Shown: piece by piece, positions 40,725-51,074 of the stretch | How positions within the stretch are numbered: position 1 is the stretch's first letter | Layout: each line of letters begins with the position of its first letter | Assembly: GCA_022539475.1 (NCBI GenBank) | Contig: VCMS01000123.1 | Span: 1-64,000 of the forward strand | Reading direction: 5' to 3' | Origin: Gracilaria domingensis | Lineage: Eukaryota; Rhodophyta; Florideophyceae; Gracilariales; Gracilariaceae | Length of the DNA: 64,000 nt | Notes under the pieces: model-generated | Told to the model about the DNA's origin: nothing | What the model saw: the letters and a program-made list of their open reading frames with translations, nothing else | The model's database searches: none | Made by a program: the position numbers and the translations under genes

Positions 40725-41510
40725 ATTCAAAGTTGAACACGATTTTATCCCCTTTTGTCCCATTCCAGATTATATCTCATACGTTGTTGATTTGTCCCGA
40801 AACGTTTCTCGATCTAGATCTTATTTCTCGGGTTCAGGCCCTGATTACACATGGTCCCTCTAGTTTAAAATAGATTGAAGTCCTTTTTTGCGCGAGACGT
40901 GCACTTGTTCAGTGGGCTCAGCAGATCTATGACCGAAGTTGAACTTCGTTTTGCTCAAATCTCCTTGTTCTCGCTTACAGAACTATTCGCAGGGGCAACG
41001 TATAAGGATATCACGCACTCGCCCTCATTCATAAGACGTTGTCCCTGTCCCCTAAAGATTTGTTTCCCCTTCGGGCCGTATTTCATTCTGCTTACAAATA
41101 TTTTTCTGTAACATAAAGAAGCCTCGCTTTTGTAAGGGACTACTTTCCGTCTCGCAAGCTGTGGTGACAACTTGATGACGTTTCTCTTCGTGTGCATGAA
41201 ATGTAGTAGTCCCTTTCCTCGAAAGAACGGTTGGGATGTTGTACTCTCCCCGAAGAGCATGTTCGTCTCGACGGCCGATGCGCTGTTGTCGCTACCTCTT
41301 ACGGCATATCTGCTGTCGTTGTTGACTTCTTTGCCAATAACAGCGAGTACTGGTCCACAACATACGTTTTGTTGATTACAGAAGAGCTTCAATCTCGACC
41401 TCAGCGTGCGGAGCGAGACGTTGATAACTGTCGCTGAATCTACAAACAGCCACACCTCGCCGCTTGTGTTTGGCTTTCTCAGAAGACCTGCAGAGAAGTT
41501 AACTTTCAAA
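40725..41510. other. Intergenic: no gene recognised
   Basis: It precedes the Cys/Thr/Glu-rich gene and should contain its promoter. No motif is assignable. Confidence 0.4.
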
Positions 41511-42711
41511 ATGGCCATTTCAAAATGTTTTATTGCGTTTACTTTTGTAATCGCATGCTGTGTGGTAAGTGCAGCCGATGTTGACGGAAAGAATGGAGCA
41601 TTGCGTACGATTCGAGCGAGCGATATGAAATCTAGGCTGAACTCAGAAGGTCGAGTGTGTGAAAGCAATGGTGACTGTACGTATATCTGGCTACTCCTTT
41701 CCATGCAACGAGAACACAAGTGCCAAATACTTACATCTGTCTTCAAACGTCTCAGGCAAGCGTCTCTTTGGAGACCATTGTGAGTGCGTGGGTTTCGATG
41801 ATGAAAGCCGTACAGATTGTTATGACCCGCTTGTTTTCCAGTCAGAAAACAGCAGGTGTGCGAAATGCGAGTCTTCGGCTGATTGTACTGGTGGTGATGA
41901 TGATACTTGTGATTCAAACCTTGAAGTGTGTGCCTCGTGCACTATTGACGCTGTGCAGGCTGCGATCAAGTCTTGTTTCGAGAATGCGTCTCCGCTCACA
42001 GTGCAAAGCGACACTGAAAGTGAGACGGTGACTGAAACTGGGGCGCCTGATGAAACTGAGACGGCGGCTGAATCCGAGATGCAGACTGATGCCGAGACGC
42101 AGGACGCAACTGAGATGCAGGACTCAACTGAGACTCCGACGGGAACTGGGACGAAGAGCGAAGGCGAGTCGCAGACAGGAGGTGAGGGAGAAAGCGGAGC
42201 AGGGACAAAGTCTGAAACAAAAGGCAGCTCCAAGTGCGTAGAAACGGAATGGCTGAAAGAGAACGGGTTTGCTAACGGTATTCTGAGAGAGTATGGAGTT
42301 GCCAAGACGGTGTGCATAAGCGGGCTTCCCTGCGGAACAGAAGGTCACCTGCTTCGCGCATGCAAGGCCGGCAACCAGTGTAATCTGGTCACATACAAAC
42401 AGGTATGCGAAAGCAGGGGCGACTGCGAGGTGAAGTACACGTCGGTGTCTCGCATCAGCCACCGCGTGGATTGGAGTAGCGTCCAAGCTGAAGACTGTGG
42501 CGCGGATGGCGGCCGCCTGAGCCTGACCAGCGTGAGCGTGGACGTGGAAGGGGCTTACACTTGGCCGAGCTACGTGATTGCGAGGGTGGGCGACGCGGCC
42601 ATTTGGTGGGGACTTGGGGGCGCGCTGGACTTGGTTGTGTTGACGTGCAGTGATCTGGTGAGTCACGCCGCGCACGTCGCTGCTGCAATGACTGCGCTCG
42701 CTGCCAAGTAG
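41511..42711 (+). CDS. Secreted Cys-rich protein with Thr/Glu-rich linker (one frameshift)
   Basis: The ATG at 41511 starts a signal peptide (AISKCFIAFTFVIACCVVSA). After CESNGDC the frame must move by one base, between about 41675 and 41690, to continue as an EGF- or Dickkopf-like Cys module (GYSFPCNEN, DHCECVG, CAKCESSADCTGGDDDTC, CASC). A Thr/Glu/Ser-rich low-complexity linker of imperfect ETET/TEMQ/TGTGTKSEGES repeats follows, then a second Cys-containing domain (CVETEWLKENGF, CISGLPCG, CKAGNQC). The C-terminus is weakly hydrophobic. The frameshift may be a sequencing error, a real lesion or an unrecognised intron. A surface or wall protein is inferred. Confidence 0.6.
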
Positions 42712-43015
42712 ATATACACGGCCGATGGCTGCCCGCAGTGCGCGCGCTCTCTTCCGCCCATGACGCTTCGTGCAGTAAACTCTTCTGACCAACTGCGTCT
42801 GCGCACATTTTCGCGCGCCGTCGTGTGCAAGAGAAGGGAGGCTGACAGCGCGAGGAGCATCGTATGTGGCAACGTGTGATTTACAGTTGCCATTATTCTC
42901 CGAGCTACAAAGCGTAGCCGTTGGCCTCGTCCAAGCCACCGCCTCTGATTACTAAAAATGAAATATTTGCGCCGTAATCTTCGTCTTCATTCCTCACAGC
43001 GGTATCTCTGTCTCT
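42712..43015. other. Intergenic: no gene recognised
   Basis: 3' region of the preceding gene, up to the MITE. Nothing assignable. Confidence 0.4.
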
Positions 43016-43564
43016 CAGGCCCGTATTTGTGACTGATTGACTTGATAGAAAAATAAGTGACTAGTGACTGCCTGACTAGCGAATGCAATAAAATTCTAGT
43101 CACATTTAGTCATTTCCTGTACACGTGGCCACTAACATACGTGTCACATTCATTATCACTAGTTTTCCTACACGTGTGTAATATATAGGAGTCTAAATGG
43201 TTTTCAAATTAAGTCTTACGTTTATTTTTGACTATAAATAGTAAACATAGTTATCAATTTGTTATGATATCCCGTTGTTTGATTAATTTTGCTGTTTTTT
43301 CAATGTTTTGCTCATTTTTAAAATTTTTTCTACAACTTGAAGTTTGATAAAAACATTCTTTAGAACTATTATACCTCGTTAGATCCTAAGTAAATTGACA
43401 TATATACTTATATATCTCCGACTAAGAGCAGCGCAATTTAATTTCTAAGCAAACGCGCTCAAAGAAAGAACCAAGAAAATGAGACTAAATGTGACTGACT
43501 ACGGATTTTTTTAATGACTTTGACTTTAGCATTGCTTCAAAATCTAGATAGAAATACGAGCCTA
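43016..43564. mobile_element. hAT-type MITE, 549 bp, with perfect 8 bp target duplication
   Basis: Full-length homologue of the element at 29297-29849. The flanks are CTGTCTCT (43008-43015) and CTGTCTCT (43565-43572), an exact 8 bp target-site duplication. The right terminus has mutated (GAGCCTA instead of GGCCCTG). Confidence 0.93.
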
Positions 43565-44384
43565 CTGTCTCTTGGTTTGTTCGCTTGCAGCCTTTGAACA
43601 GTTACCATCGTAGCATTCCCATCCGACGTACCACGTTTACTATGCACATACGCCCTTGTTTTATGCAGCAATAGCACTCACATAATCGAAAAATAACCAA
43701 CAAAAAAAATGGTTCAATCTGGATGAGGTTTAACTGGAGCGATATTAGAAGTAAAATGTTTTGCAGCAATAATTACAATTGCTTACATCTACATTGAAAA
43801 AGATTGTATAAAGAACGTGGCCGTACTGTAATTGGCTAAATCAAAAAACGCTTGCACGAATGGCCAGCGACCTAATGATTTCACCTATTAGAACTCTAGC
43901 ACAAAAAGTGCAGTTATAAGCAAAAACAAAATAAAGTTCAGCAAAAATATTTTAGGTACAGCAATGATTATATATGCACAAATTGTACATATGCGCTTTG
44001 AGAATTGCTTTTGCGCATAGTAGATACGTCTGTTGAGATATGGCTATGTCCGTACATATAAAAGTATTATATACACAAACCAAAAGTAGCTCCTACTACA
44101 AAGAGGTAATTGCAGAAAAACAGTATCATTCTGCAAAAAGGGCATCTTTACACATGTAGACTAACTTCTCTATCTCGCTCCTTATTTCTTTCTCCAAAAT
44201 AGAGCCAATCACACCAAAACACGCAGCGACATCGGTTGATTTGCTGCATGATAATCTACTGGGATGAGATTTAAAGCTGTCCACCTACTCTTCAGAAAAA
44301 CTAAACTCCGATTCTGACGAAGAAAATGATTCCAAATGATCGATTGATGATTCGTAGTATTTTTAAAATCAGTCTGACACCATC
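43565..44384. other. AT-rich intergenic: no gene recognised
   Basis: AT-rich with no coding signal. It probably includes the upstream part of the decayed transposon that follows, but no terminal inverted repeat was found. Confidence 0.4.
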
Positions 44385-45641
44385 ATGAAAATGACAAACT
44401 CTTCTTCTAAAAAATTTGAACTGCTTTATGACAATGCGTCGAAAATATTTTCGGAGAGGTGTAATCAAGAACGGGGTCGAAAATATACATTTACAGAGAA
44501 GGACGTATTTTTTATGACCCTTACTACTCTAAAGATGGGAGGCAATTTGGATTTTCTAGAACATGTGTTCAACACTAGAACATGTGTTCAACATTAATGA
44601 TGGGACATTTGGGAGGTTCATAACGATATTTATTTCAGGCGTTTTCTTGCAGTTATATAATCGTTACATGGATATAATCCATGGACGAGATGGCCTACGA
44701 AAAACATTCTGCAGAACAATTTAAGGTTCACTAATTATGCGCATTGCCGTTGCGTTATAGACGTACTTTTTTAGCAGTCATATCGTCCGTCTGGTACTTT
44801 GGCTGAAGCTAAAAAATATTTTTGTGGGAGCACAAATTGCACCGCTTAATGATTAAAATGTCAGTTCTTTCGTATGGATTTGCCATTAATGTTTTCCATG
44901 ATGCACTTGCTTCTATATCAGTTCTGAATAATTTTTATTCAAATATTCAAACACAGGAGGTCGCATTGGAAAAGCGTGCTGAAGAGGGCAGTAATCTTAT
45001 TATTGATTTTAGGAATATTCAAGATAAATAATCAAATCAATAGAATATTATAATGGATAAAGTCTATCAAGGAGCTACCGAACATGTTTGAGCTGTAATG
45101 CCGAAGAGAAAATTTATAGGAGAACATTTGCCGCAGAAAGAGCTACAGATTAATTGGAAAATTTCGCTCTGATCGAATGAAAGTAGAGAATTATTGTGGA
45201 CGCCTGACGCAGTTATGGAATGTAATTGGTACAAAGCACAGATGGAGCGAGAAGGTCTATGATGATATTGTTTCTTTCTGTGTTTCGTTGACAAATGCGC
45301 ATATTGCAAGGCATCCGTTAAAAGCTGCACATCAAGAAGTTTACGATCGAGTTAAAAATCGTCTGAATGCAACTGGCGAAGATATGGCTAGGAAACATAA
45401 ACTAACGCAGCAGAAGTATCGTGGAAAACGCAGGCGCCGAATGGGAGCTCCATACAACCGTATTGGTTCGGATGAAGATACCATTCATCCACCTGAAAAC
45501 ATTTTATATGCTCTAAATATAAGTCTTGGTGCAAGAACTGCATCGTTTACACTTAAAGTTAAATGTCTGCTTGCGTTCTTTATTACTATTGAATATTTGC
45601 TTTGTCACTCTAACTCGCTTTCGACTTATGAGAAGCTTTAA
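44385..45641 (+). pseudogene. Decayed DDE_4-type (Harbinger-like) transposase
   Basis: Three frames hold pieces that align in order with the better-preserved transposase at 45933-47329: MTNSSSKKFELLYDNASKIF with RGRKYTFTEKD; then EHKLHRLMIKMSVLSYGFAIN; then a tail starting KVENYCGRL and running through HIARHPLKAAHQEVYDRVKN and a basic Lys/Arg-rich segment. Many stops separate the pieces, and the first catalytic region is not recognisable. It is an old fossil on the opposite strand from its relative. Confidence 0.65.
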
Positions 45642-45932
45642 ATTAAAATCACGCTCCTTCAGCATGAACTTAGTATTTCAGAGAAAGATGTATTATTCCG
45701 CACTAGACCGAAGTAATTAATAGCTACCTATTACTCAAACTGGAAGAAAATGACAGTTCGCAAGAAGTTCTGTAAATCTTAGACGTTTCAAGAGAAGCTC
45801 AATATTATGTAGAGACGGAGATTCTCTCGAGATAAAGTACTTAATGCTAGAAAAGAGACACATTCATAGTGTACTTTAGAACTGAGCAATTCTTTCACGT
45901 TTTCTCTGTAGAATACATGTAGGATTAGTAGC

Positions 45933-47329
45933 CTAAATGATGTTTGGAGGCAGAACTGCGCTATCTTCGGAAGAAGAGAACTGTGCTGCAGGTGCTACGT
46001 CTAAGCCATTCAACAGCTCCGTACTGTTTTTCTTGTCCAAATCAGCAGAAATGTCATCATCAATACCGCCAGTTCTCGCTTTTTTCTTTTGATACTGCTT
46101 ATTCTTCTCCTCTCTAGCTCTCTTTTGAGCAGCAGCACCCACCGCGTACAATCTTTTCTTGTTTCTCCGAAAGAATGCCCCATCTTCATATCTCAAGGGG
46201 TTCGTCAATACGTGAACGTTTGCCATGGCCAAACATACGCGAAAGTAAATGCCCATATTAGCTCTGTCCCAAGTCCACTTCCTAGCAAATATACCCCAGC
46301 ATTGCTGAAAACGAACAAAACAATTCTCTACGAGAACTCGGTCACGAGCGATACACTTATTCCGTCTGTCTTCTGCAAAAGGCAAAATACCTCTCTGAGG
46401 TTTTTTCTTCGCAACAATTGCACGGGCATGCTCTTGCATTCCCGTATACCGTTTGTCCATCAGAAGTGCCCAATACCCAGGATGTTCATCTTTCAAAGCC
46501 CCGTTATCCTCAATATGGATTTCGTCCGAGGCTTTCTTCAGCGCCTTCTCGTGGAAAGATAAATTCTCTGAAAGATAGTACAGTCTGCGGTGCTAGCAAG
46601 AATTGGATCTGTACAGTTCACAGCGATACCACATGGGAGCACAGAAGCTTCTACTTTCATGCCGTAGAGTTTATGTTTTCCACTGTAGTAGTCTTTGACC
46701 TCTTTCATAGAACCCCGTGGACGATTTGTTTGCAGAAAGAGCACATCCGTCGCATAACGGGCGAAGGGAAAGTTCGAGAATGCGCGTTTCTTCCCATTCA
46801 TATAAGCAACTGAAAATTGCTGCTCCAATTCCAGAACGAAATCTACATAAAACTCAGTGTCAAAGTATTTGATAAAGTTTGTGACAGCTATTTGCAGAGT
46901 GTTGGGCTTGATTCGAAACATTCTTCCAAGAGTATCCCAGGTTCCCCCAATTTTACAGACGGTGGGAGTGACGAACAAAATATCAAAACATGACAAATCA
47001 GACTTACGGCCTCTTCCTTCCTTCCAATCTCGAGAAATAAATTTTTCTGAACGATTGTATAGCTCGAAAAAATGTTGTTTGCTGAAGTTGGTCATCTTAA
47101 TGATGCCCTGATTGCCTTTAACTTGGTAAAAGGAGTCAAAAAGAGGACGCTCTGATCCTTGTTCTTCATCTGTGTCGCTGTAGGCTTCTTCCGAGTACTG
47201 CTCTATTTTGTCCTGCAGAGCCTGTTGACTCTCTGTGATGTTATCAAGAGTTGCTTTAGCGTGGGAGGACTGCATGATGTCGTAGGCAGTGTGTATCAAG
47301 CAACACCAACGATAGTCACTCTGTCTCAT
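45933..47329 (-). pseudogene. DDE_4-type (Harbinger-like) transposase with one frameshift
   Basis: From the ATG at 47329. The N-terminal part is acidic, then come KMTNFSKQHFFELYNRSEKF, a GRGRKSDLSCFDILF segment and the catalytic block: FPFARYATDVLFLQTNRP (first Asp), SGKHKLYGMKVEASVLPCG, and STADCTIFQ (second Asp). A single-base shift near 46560 moves the frame, which continues FHEKALKKASDEIHIEDNGAL and on through the distal block with VLVENCFVRFQQCWGIF (Glu) and a Lys/Arg-rich tail. The order matches DDE superfamily (DDE_Tnp_4) transposases. The frameshift makes it non-functional unless it is a sequence error. Confidence 0.75.
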
Positions 47330-48744
47330 GTTTCTGTCAAAGCCTATTTTTTCTATAGAAAGCAACGCGTTTGATAGAAAGAGACTTTTTGATGAATTGC
47401 AGACATTGTTATGTTTTTATTACACTTACATCATACGTAAACAATCTCATGAGTTCCGTACTCTTAACGAGAGATTTTGTATTACGTCAATCCGGGCTAG
47501 GGCAAAGAAAAGCCTACACCATTCGCAAGATAGGGTTACTATTAAGAGAGAAATTACATATAAGTAATTCGGTCTACTGTACGCGGGCCAGAACCAGTAG
47601 ATTTTACAAATGTGGGAATGCTTGGTTTGCGCGCCAAGCTTTTCTTTCGCGGAGGGAGAGCGACCAAATATTCGTGAAATGGTTGCGTCGCAGCACCGAG
47701 CTGCGGCTTCGCAAAAGCTTATGTTTGCGCGTCCCAGATTATCTCCCTCGCGCGCCATAGAAACAAAAGGTAAACATAGAAGTGTAGAACCGGGATGTGG
47801 TGGGTGGGGAAGCACAAGAAGGGCAAGGTCAAGAGAGACAGCAGGAAGGAGAGTTACGACGACTTGGAAGGCACAACGAGGGTGTGGCAAACGACAGAAG
47901 TGTTCTGAGAACTCTCGGCTTGACTCACCTTCCAGAGCTTGGGACCCCAAGCATGACCGTTGAGACCAAGCTGTGTGACTCTACGGGACTGATCTCGCTC
48001 CTGACCTCGGTTGTTACCCAGGAGCGGAGTTCCCATGCTCAACTGCTCCGCAAAAGTGCAACCTACGCAGTTCCCGTTTCACGTGGTTGCACCACACGTT
48101 CACGAGCTTCACGCAAATGCTAGCCGCAGAAAACGTAGAGTCCAGCAAGGTCTGTACAGATGATGAATTTCCAGAACATGGCTGCCCGATATCCATGTCA
48201 TCACATACGTCTTTGCAAATGCGTCCCGCTCCCATTGGCTCCAATAAATCATCATGCAATTCGTCCAATATATGAGGTACGCTACTGTAATTGTAGAAGA
48301 AAATTGTCGCTTGCAGCATGTGTACCTTCAAAGGAGAGCACTATCAGTTTTGCGCTCTTCTGTCAGACAGGCGACCGCCAGTTACACACGTTTCGTTTTC
48401 CGATTTCAAGCCAACAAGCCCATTACAGTTACATTGCTGTACTGCAAACTGCGAGATGTTCGCGGATTGCCGTGGGTTCGCAGCGCGAAGCGTCGAGAAG
48501 TGCAGCGAAACGGCTTTGAACATTTTGCTAAAAAGCGCAAGTTGCTGTGCAGCTTCAGTCGCTGGAGATTGGAGTCATTGCTTCTCGCAATCTTCCGGAT
48601 GTGGGCCACTCCTGTCGAATCCAGCCGCTCGTATCATGCACACGCGTGCGGGTTTCTGGGTCGGTTTACTTGTCCCACGCCAACTGGCGAACTGCTAACG
48701 TAAAAGGGACGGCTTCCCATATCGTCCATTGCGCGATGAGCATC
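47330..48744. other. Intergenic: no gene supported
   Basis: Several overlapping reading frames exist. The only one with some protein-like character is minus-strand 48331-48014, which has regularly spaced Cys (RICKDVCDDM, QPC, ASICVKL, VWCNHV, HFCG). It starts near a possible acceptor (CTACAATTACAG). It might be an exon of a disulfide-rich protein, but I cannot support it. Confidence 0.35.
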
Positions 48745-50157
48745 TCACGCACCGAGCTCCACATCTGCGCTCCCGGACGCTAATGGCTCAAACTGCAAGT
48801 ACTCGCCCTCGTGATGTGTTTTGCGCAATCTCAAAGTAACCCATCTCCCCTCATCTTTCGCTTCCTGAGCTCCCAGCTCCGCAGATTGCGCCCAGAGACG
48901 AGAGAGACCTCCGACAGTGTTGGGTTCCTCAACATGTCTCCACACAGTTCTCAAGCCCAACTCCAGCAGCAAGGCAAGTACTACTACTACCGCAATCTCA
49001 GTAATACCAATTGAAAGCGAAACCACTTCCATCTCTGTCCTATTCAGCACACGTCCGGAAGGAACTTCCACGCTGATATTCTCCGCTCTCACGTAAAGCA
49101 CTTGTCTTGCTACGTCTGACGCTCGAGCAGAATCACCAAACCCTGGATCCACATTGGCCAAATGCTCTGCATTAACCAAAATCCTGTCCCTAAACTCGAA
49201 GCTTCCACGGTACTGAACGGAAGTTCGAAAAGTTCCATTTCTAGATGTGATCGATCCTCTCACAATGGAATCATTGTTCATCTGTATAGCATCCAACATC
49301 ACTTTTAGGCTGTAGAATCTCACAACACGCGTTTCGACTCTTTGACACCAACCGCGCCATTCAATTGAACCTCCGCCGTTAATCGGACGAGAAATGGGAG
49401 CTTTGACACTGTCGGCCAAGAAGCAATCCAAGTTTGTATCATTCATAACGCTGAAGCCAACCACTCTGAATGCCTCGTCATTCGGCTTTGCATCGTCTAG
49501 AGTTCCATCTAACACCAGATCTGGTGGAAAGTCTTGAACACGTCCGTGATTCAGTGAAATGGAAAACGTCACATTCTCTCTGATGCCTTCTGCAAGAAAA
49601 TCTATAATTTCTTCCTCCAATCGATATATACGCCTCTGCGTATTGCTAACACAACGTATCTCCGATTCAGAATCAGCAATGTACGTAAAATTGGCAACTT
49701 TTGCCCACACCCATCCATCTTCTTCCATGTACGTGCATGCCATGTATGTCTTCGTACCAAGTTCTCGAAGCTCGTAAATCTCTTCGCCATATTTTTTCTG
49801 ATACTTCAACCAATCGTCCGTTGGTTCGGGAATCAGCGCATCCTGAATGGCCCTTGAGATCAGCTCAGGTTCATCTTGAGCAATCAATCTTGTCTCTAGG
49901 TACACTGGGACAGCCACGAGGATTATACGAACGAATAGCAGAATTACATGTGAGGCCTGAGCTCGACTAAGCCCTTCGGCCCACAGAGGAAAACTCATCT
50001 CCGAAACATGAACATCATGTCCTTTTCTTGCGTGCCAGTAGAGTAAGAGAGATGCAGCTTTTGAGGTCGAGTAGATAAGAACGGGAAACACTAAAAGTTC
50101 GAAGATGAGAAAGACGAAGGCGGCAACGACTCCACTCCCAAACGGAATCGAAATCAT
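48745..50157 (-). CDS. Multi-pass membrane glycoprotein, family member 1
   Basis: 470 residues from an ATG. Two N-terminal hydrophobic segments (about residues 8-37 and 67-88: AAFVFLIFELLVFPVLIYST and HVILLFVRIILVAVPVYLETRL) precede a large extracellular-looking region of about 280 residues with several Cys and N-glycosylation sites (NFT, NVT, NDT, NDS, NGT, NIS, NRT). A C-terminal segment (IAVVVVLALLLELGL) follows, then a cytoplasmic tail with NTVGGLSRLWAQ and VTLRLRK. It is clearly paralogous to 51075-52565 (PFG-G--AA-VFLIFELL start, PLW-EGL, S-H--LL-LRI, VYLETRL, NTV-GLS--WAQ). No known family is recognised. Plasma membrane location inferred. Confidence 0.78.
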   Translation of the reverse strand: MISIPFGSGVVAAFVFLIFELLVFPVLIYSTSKAASLLLYWHARKGHDVHVSEMSFPLWAEGLSRAQASHVILLFVRIILVAVPVYLETRLIAQDEPELISRAIQDALIPEPTDDWLKYQKKYGEEIYELRELGTKTYMACTYMEEDGWVWAKVANFTYIADSESEIRCVSNTQRRIYRLEEEIIDFLAEGIRENVTFSISLNHGRVQDFPPDLVLDGTLDDAKPNDEAFRVVGFSVMNDTNLDCFLADSVKAPISRPINGGGSIEWRGWCQRVETRVVRFYSLKVMLDAIQMNNDSIVRGSITSRNGTFRTSVQYRGSFEFRDRILVNAEHLANVDPGFGDSARASDVARQVLYVRAENISVEVPSGRVLNRTEMEVVSLSIGITEIAVVVVLALLLELGLRTVWRHVEEPNTVGGLSRLWAQSAELGAQEAKDEGRWVTLRLRKTHHEGEYLQFEPLASGSADVELGA

Positions 50158-51074
50158 CGCGGTTGGAGGAATGAAAGCAAGCTAGTTAGTTTCCATTTCG
50201 AGCGGAGAATGGGCAGCCAAAATTTTGCATGATTTTAGACTAAAGAAATACGGAGTCCTGATCTGACGAGAACGGTAGCCCTCTTACCATCGGTACCGGT
50301 GGCGGTACTCATCGCGCCCTGGAAGCGAAGAAAAATTTAAGACAATCTTCATACGGACCCCGCTATTTGAATGCATTTGATTGATGGCCTAGAGATGCGG
50401 AGTACAATGAGAAGAGCAGTTCCTAAGACACGATTAGATTCTTGATTGGATGTTGTCTGCCACGAATGGCTGGGATTGGGAGAAAGTGCTCCTCTTTTGG
50501 GGGGCAGCTTACCATACGTGATAAACAGTAACATTTGACGACTACGGGAAAGTAATATCCTTGCCCTAAATTCTGTTGCAACGTATTACGTCATTCCCCC
50601 ATACCTACCCCAATTCGCCCATCTTTTAATGACATGAGATAACTTTATCTGACGAGAAAAGGGGGATCTGGTTCCATGTTTTTGATCTTTTTTCCTCTTA
50701 TACATTCGTGCACTTGTACACCGAGATACTTGAAAGTGCAAAACACACTTGAAAGCTTGAAGCTGATAGCATATTTCAAATAAGCTCACCAGCATCAAGT
50801 CCCAGACAAGATTTCAACCCGGCGTAGAAACCGAAGAGCTAAGCAGGAGCCGCTGGTCCAAAATTAGGTTAGCCTAGCTCGAAAAAGGGTGAGCACGTTT
50901 GGCATGCGGAGTACAACGCGATAAATTTTCAAACTAGCTCGCACTTATCAACGAAACGACTTGTTCTCGTGCATCCATCACATACGCAACATTCAGAACA
51001 TTATCTATCATAGGTAACATCCTCCAAGAGCCAGTAACAATCTTTTATGCTAATGGTACATTCTGGTGTAACTC
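50158..51074. other. Intergenic between two membrane-protein paralogues
   Basis: It holds the promoter of member 1 and the 3' region of member 2. No other gene is visible. Confidence 0.45.

Noticed and set aside
42124..42939. 271-codon minus-strand frame
   Set aside because: Antisense of the Cys/Thr/Glu-rich secreted protein; no signal peptide or domain.
50810..50885. Possible tRNA-like stem near 50.8 kb
   Set aside because: I could not form a complete cloverleaf with an anticodon and TPsiC loop.
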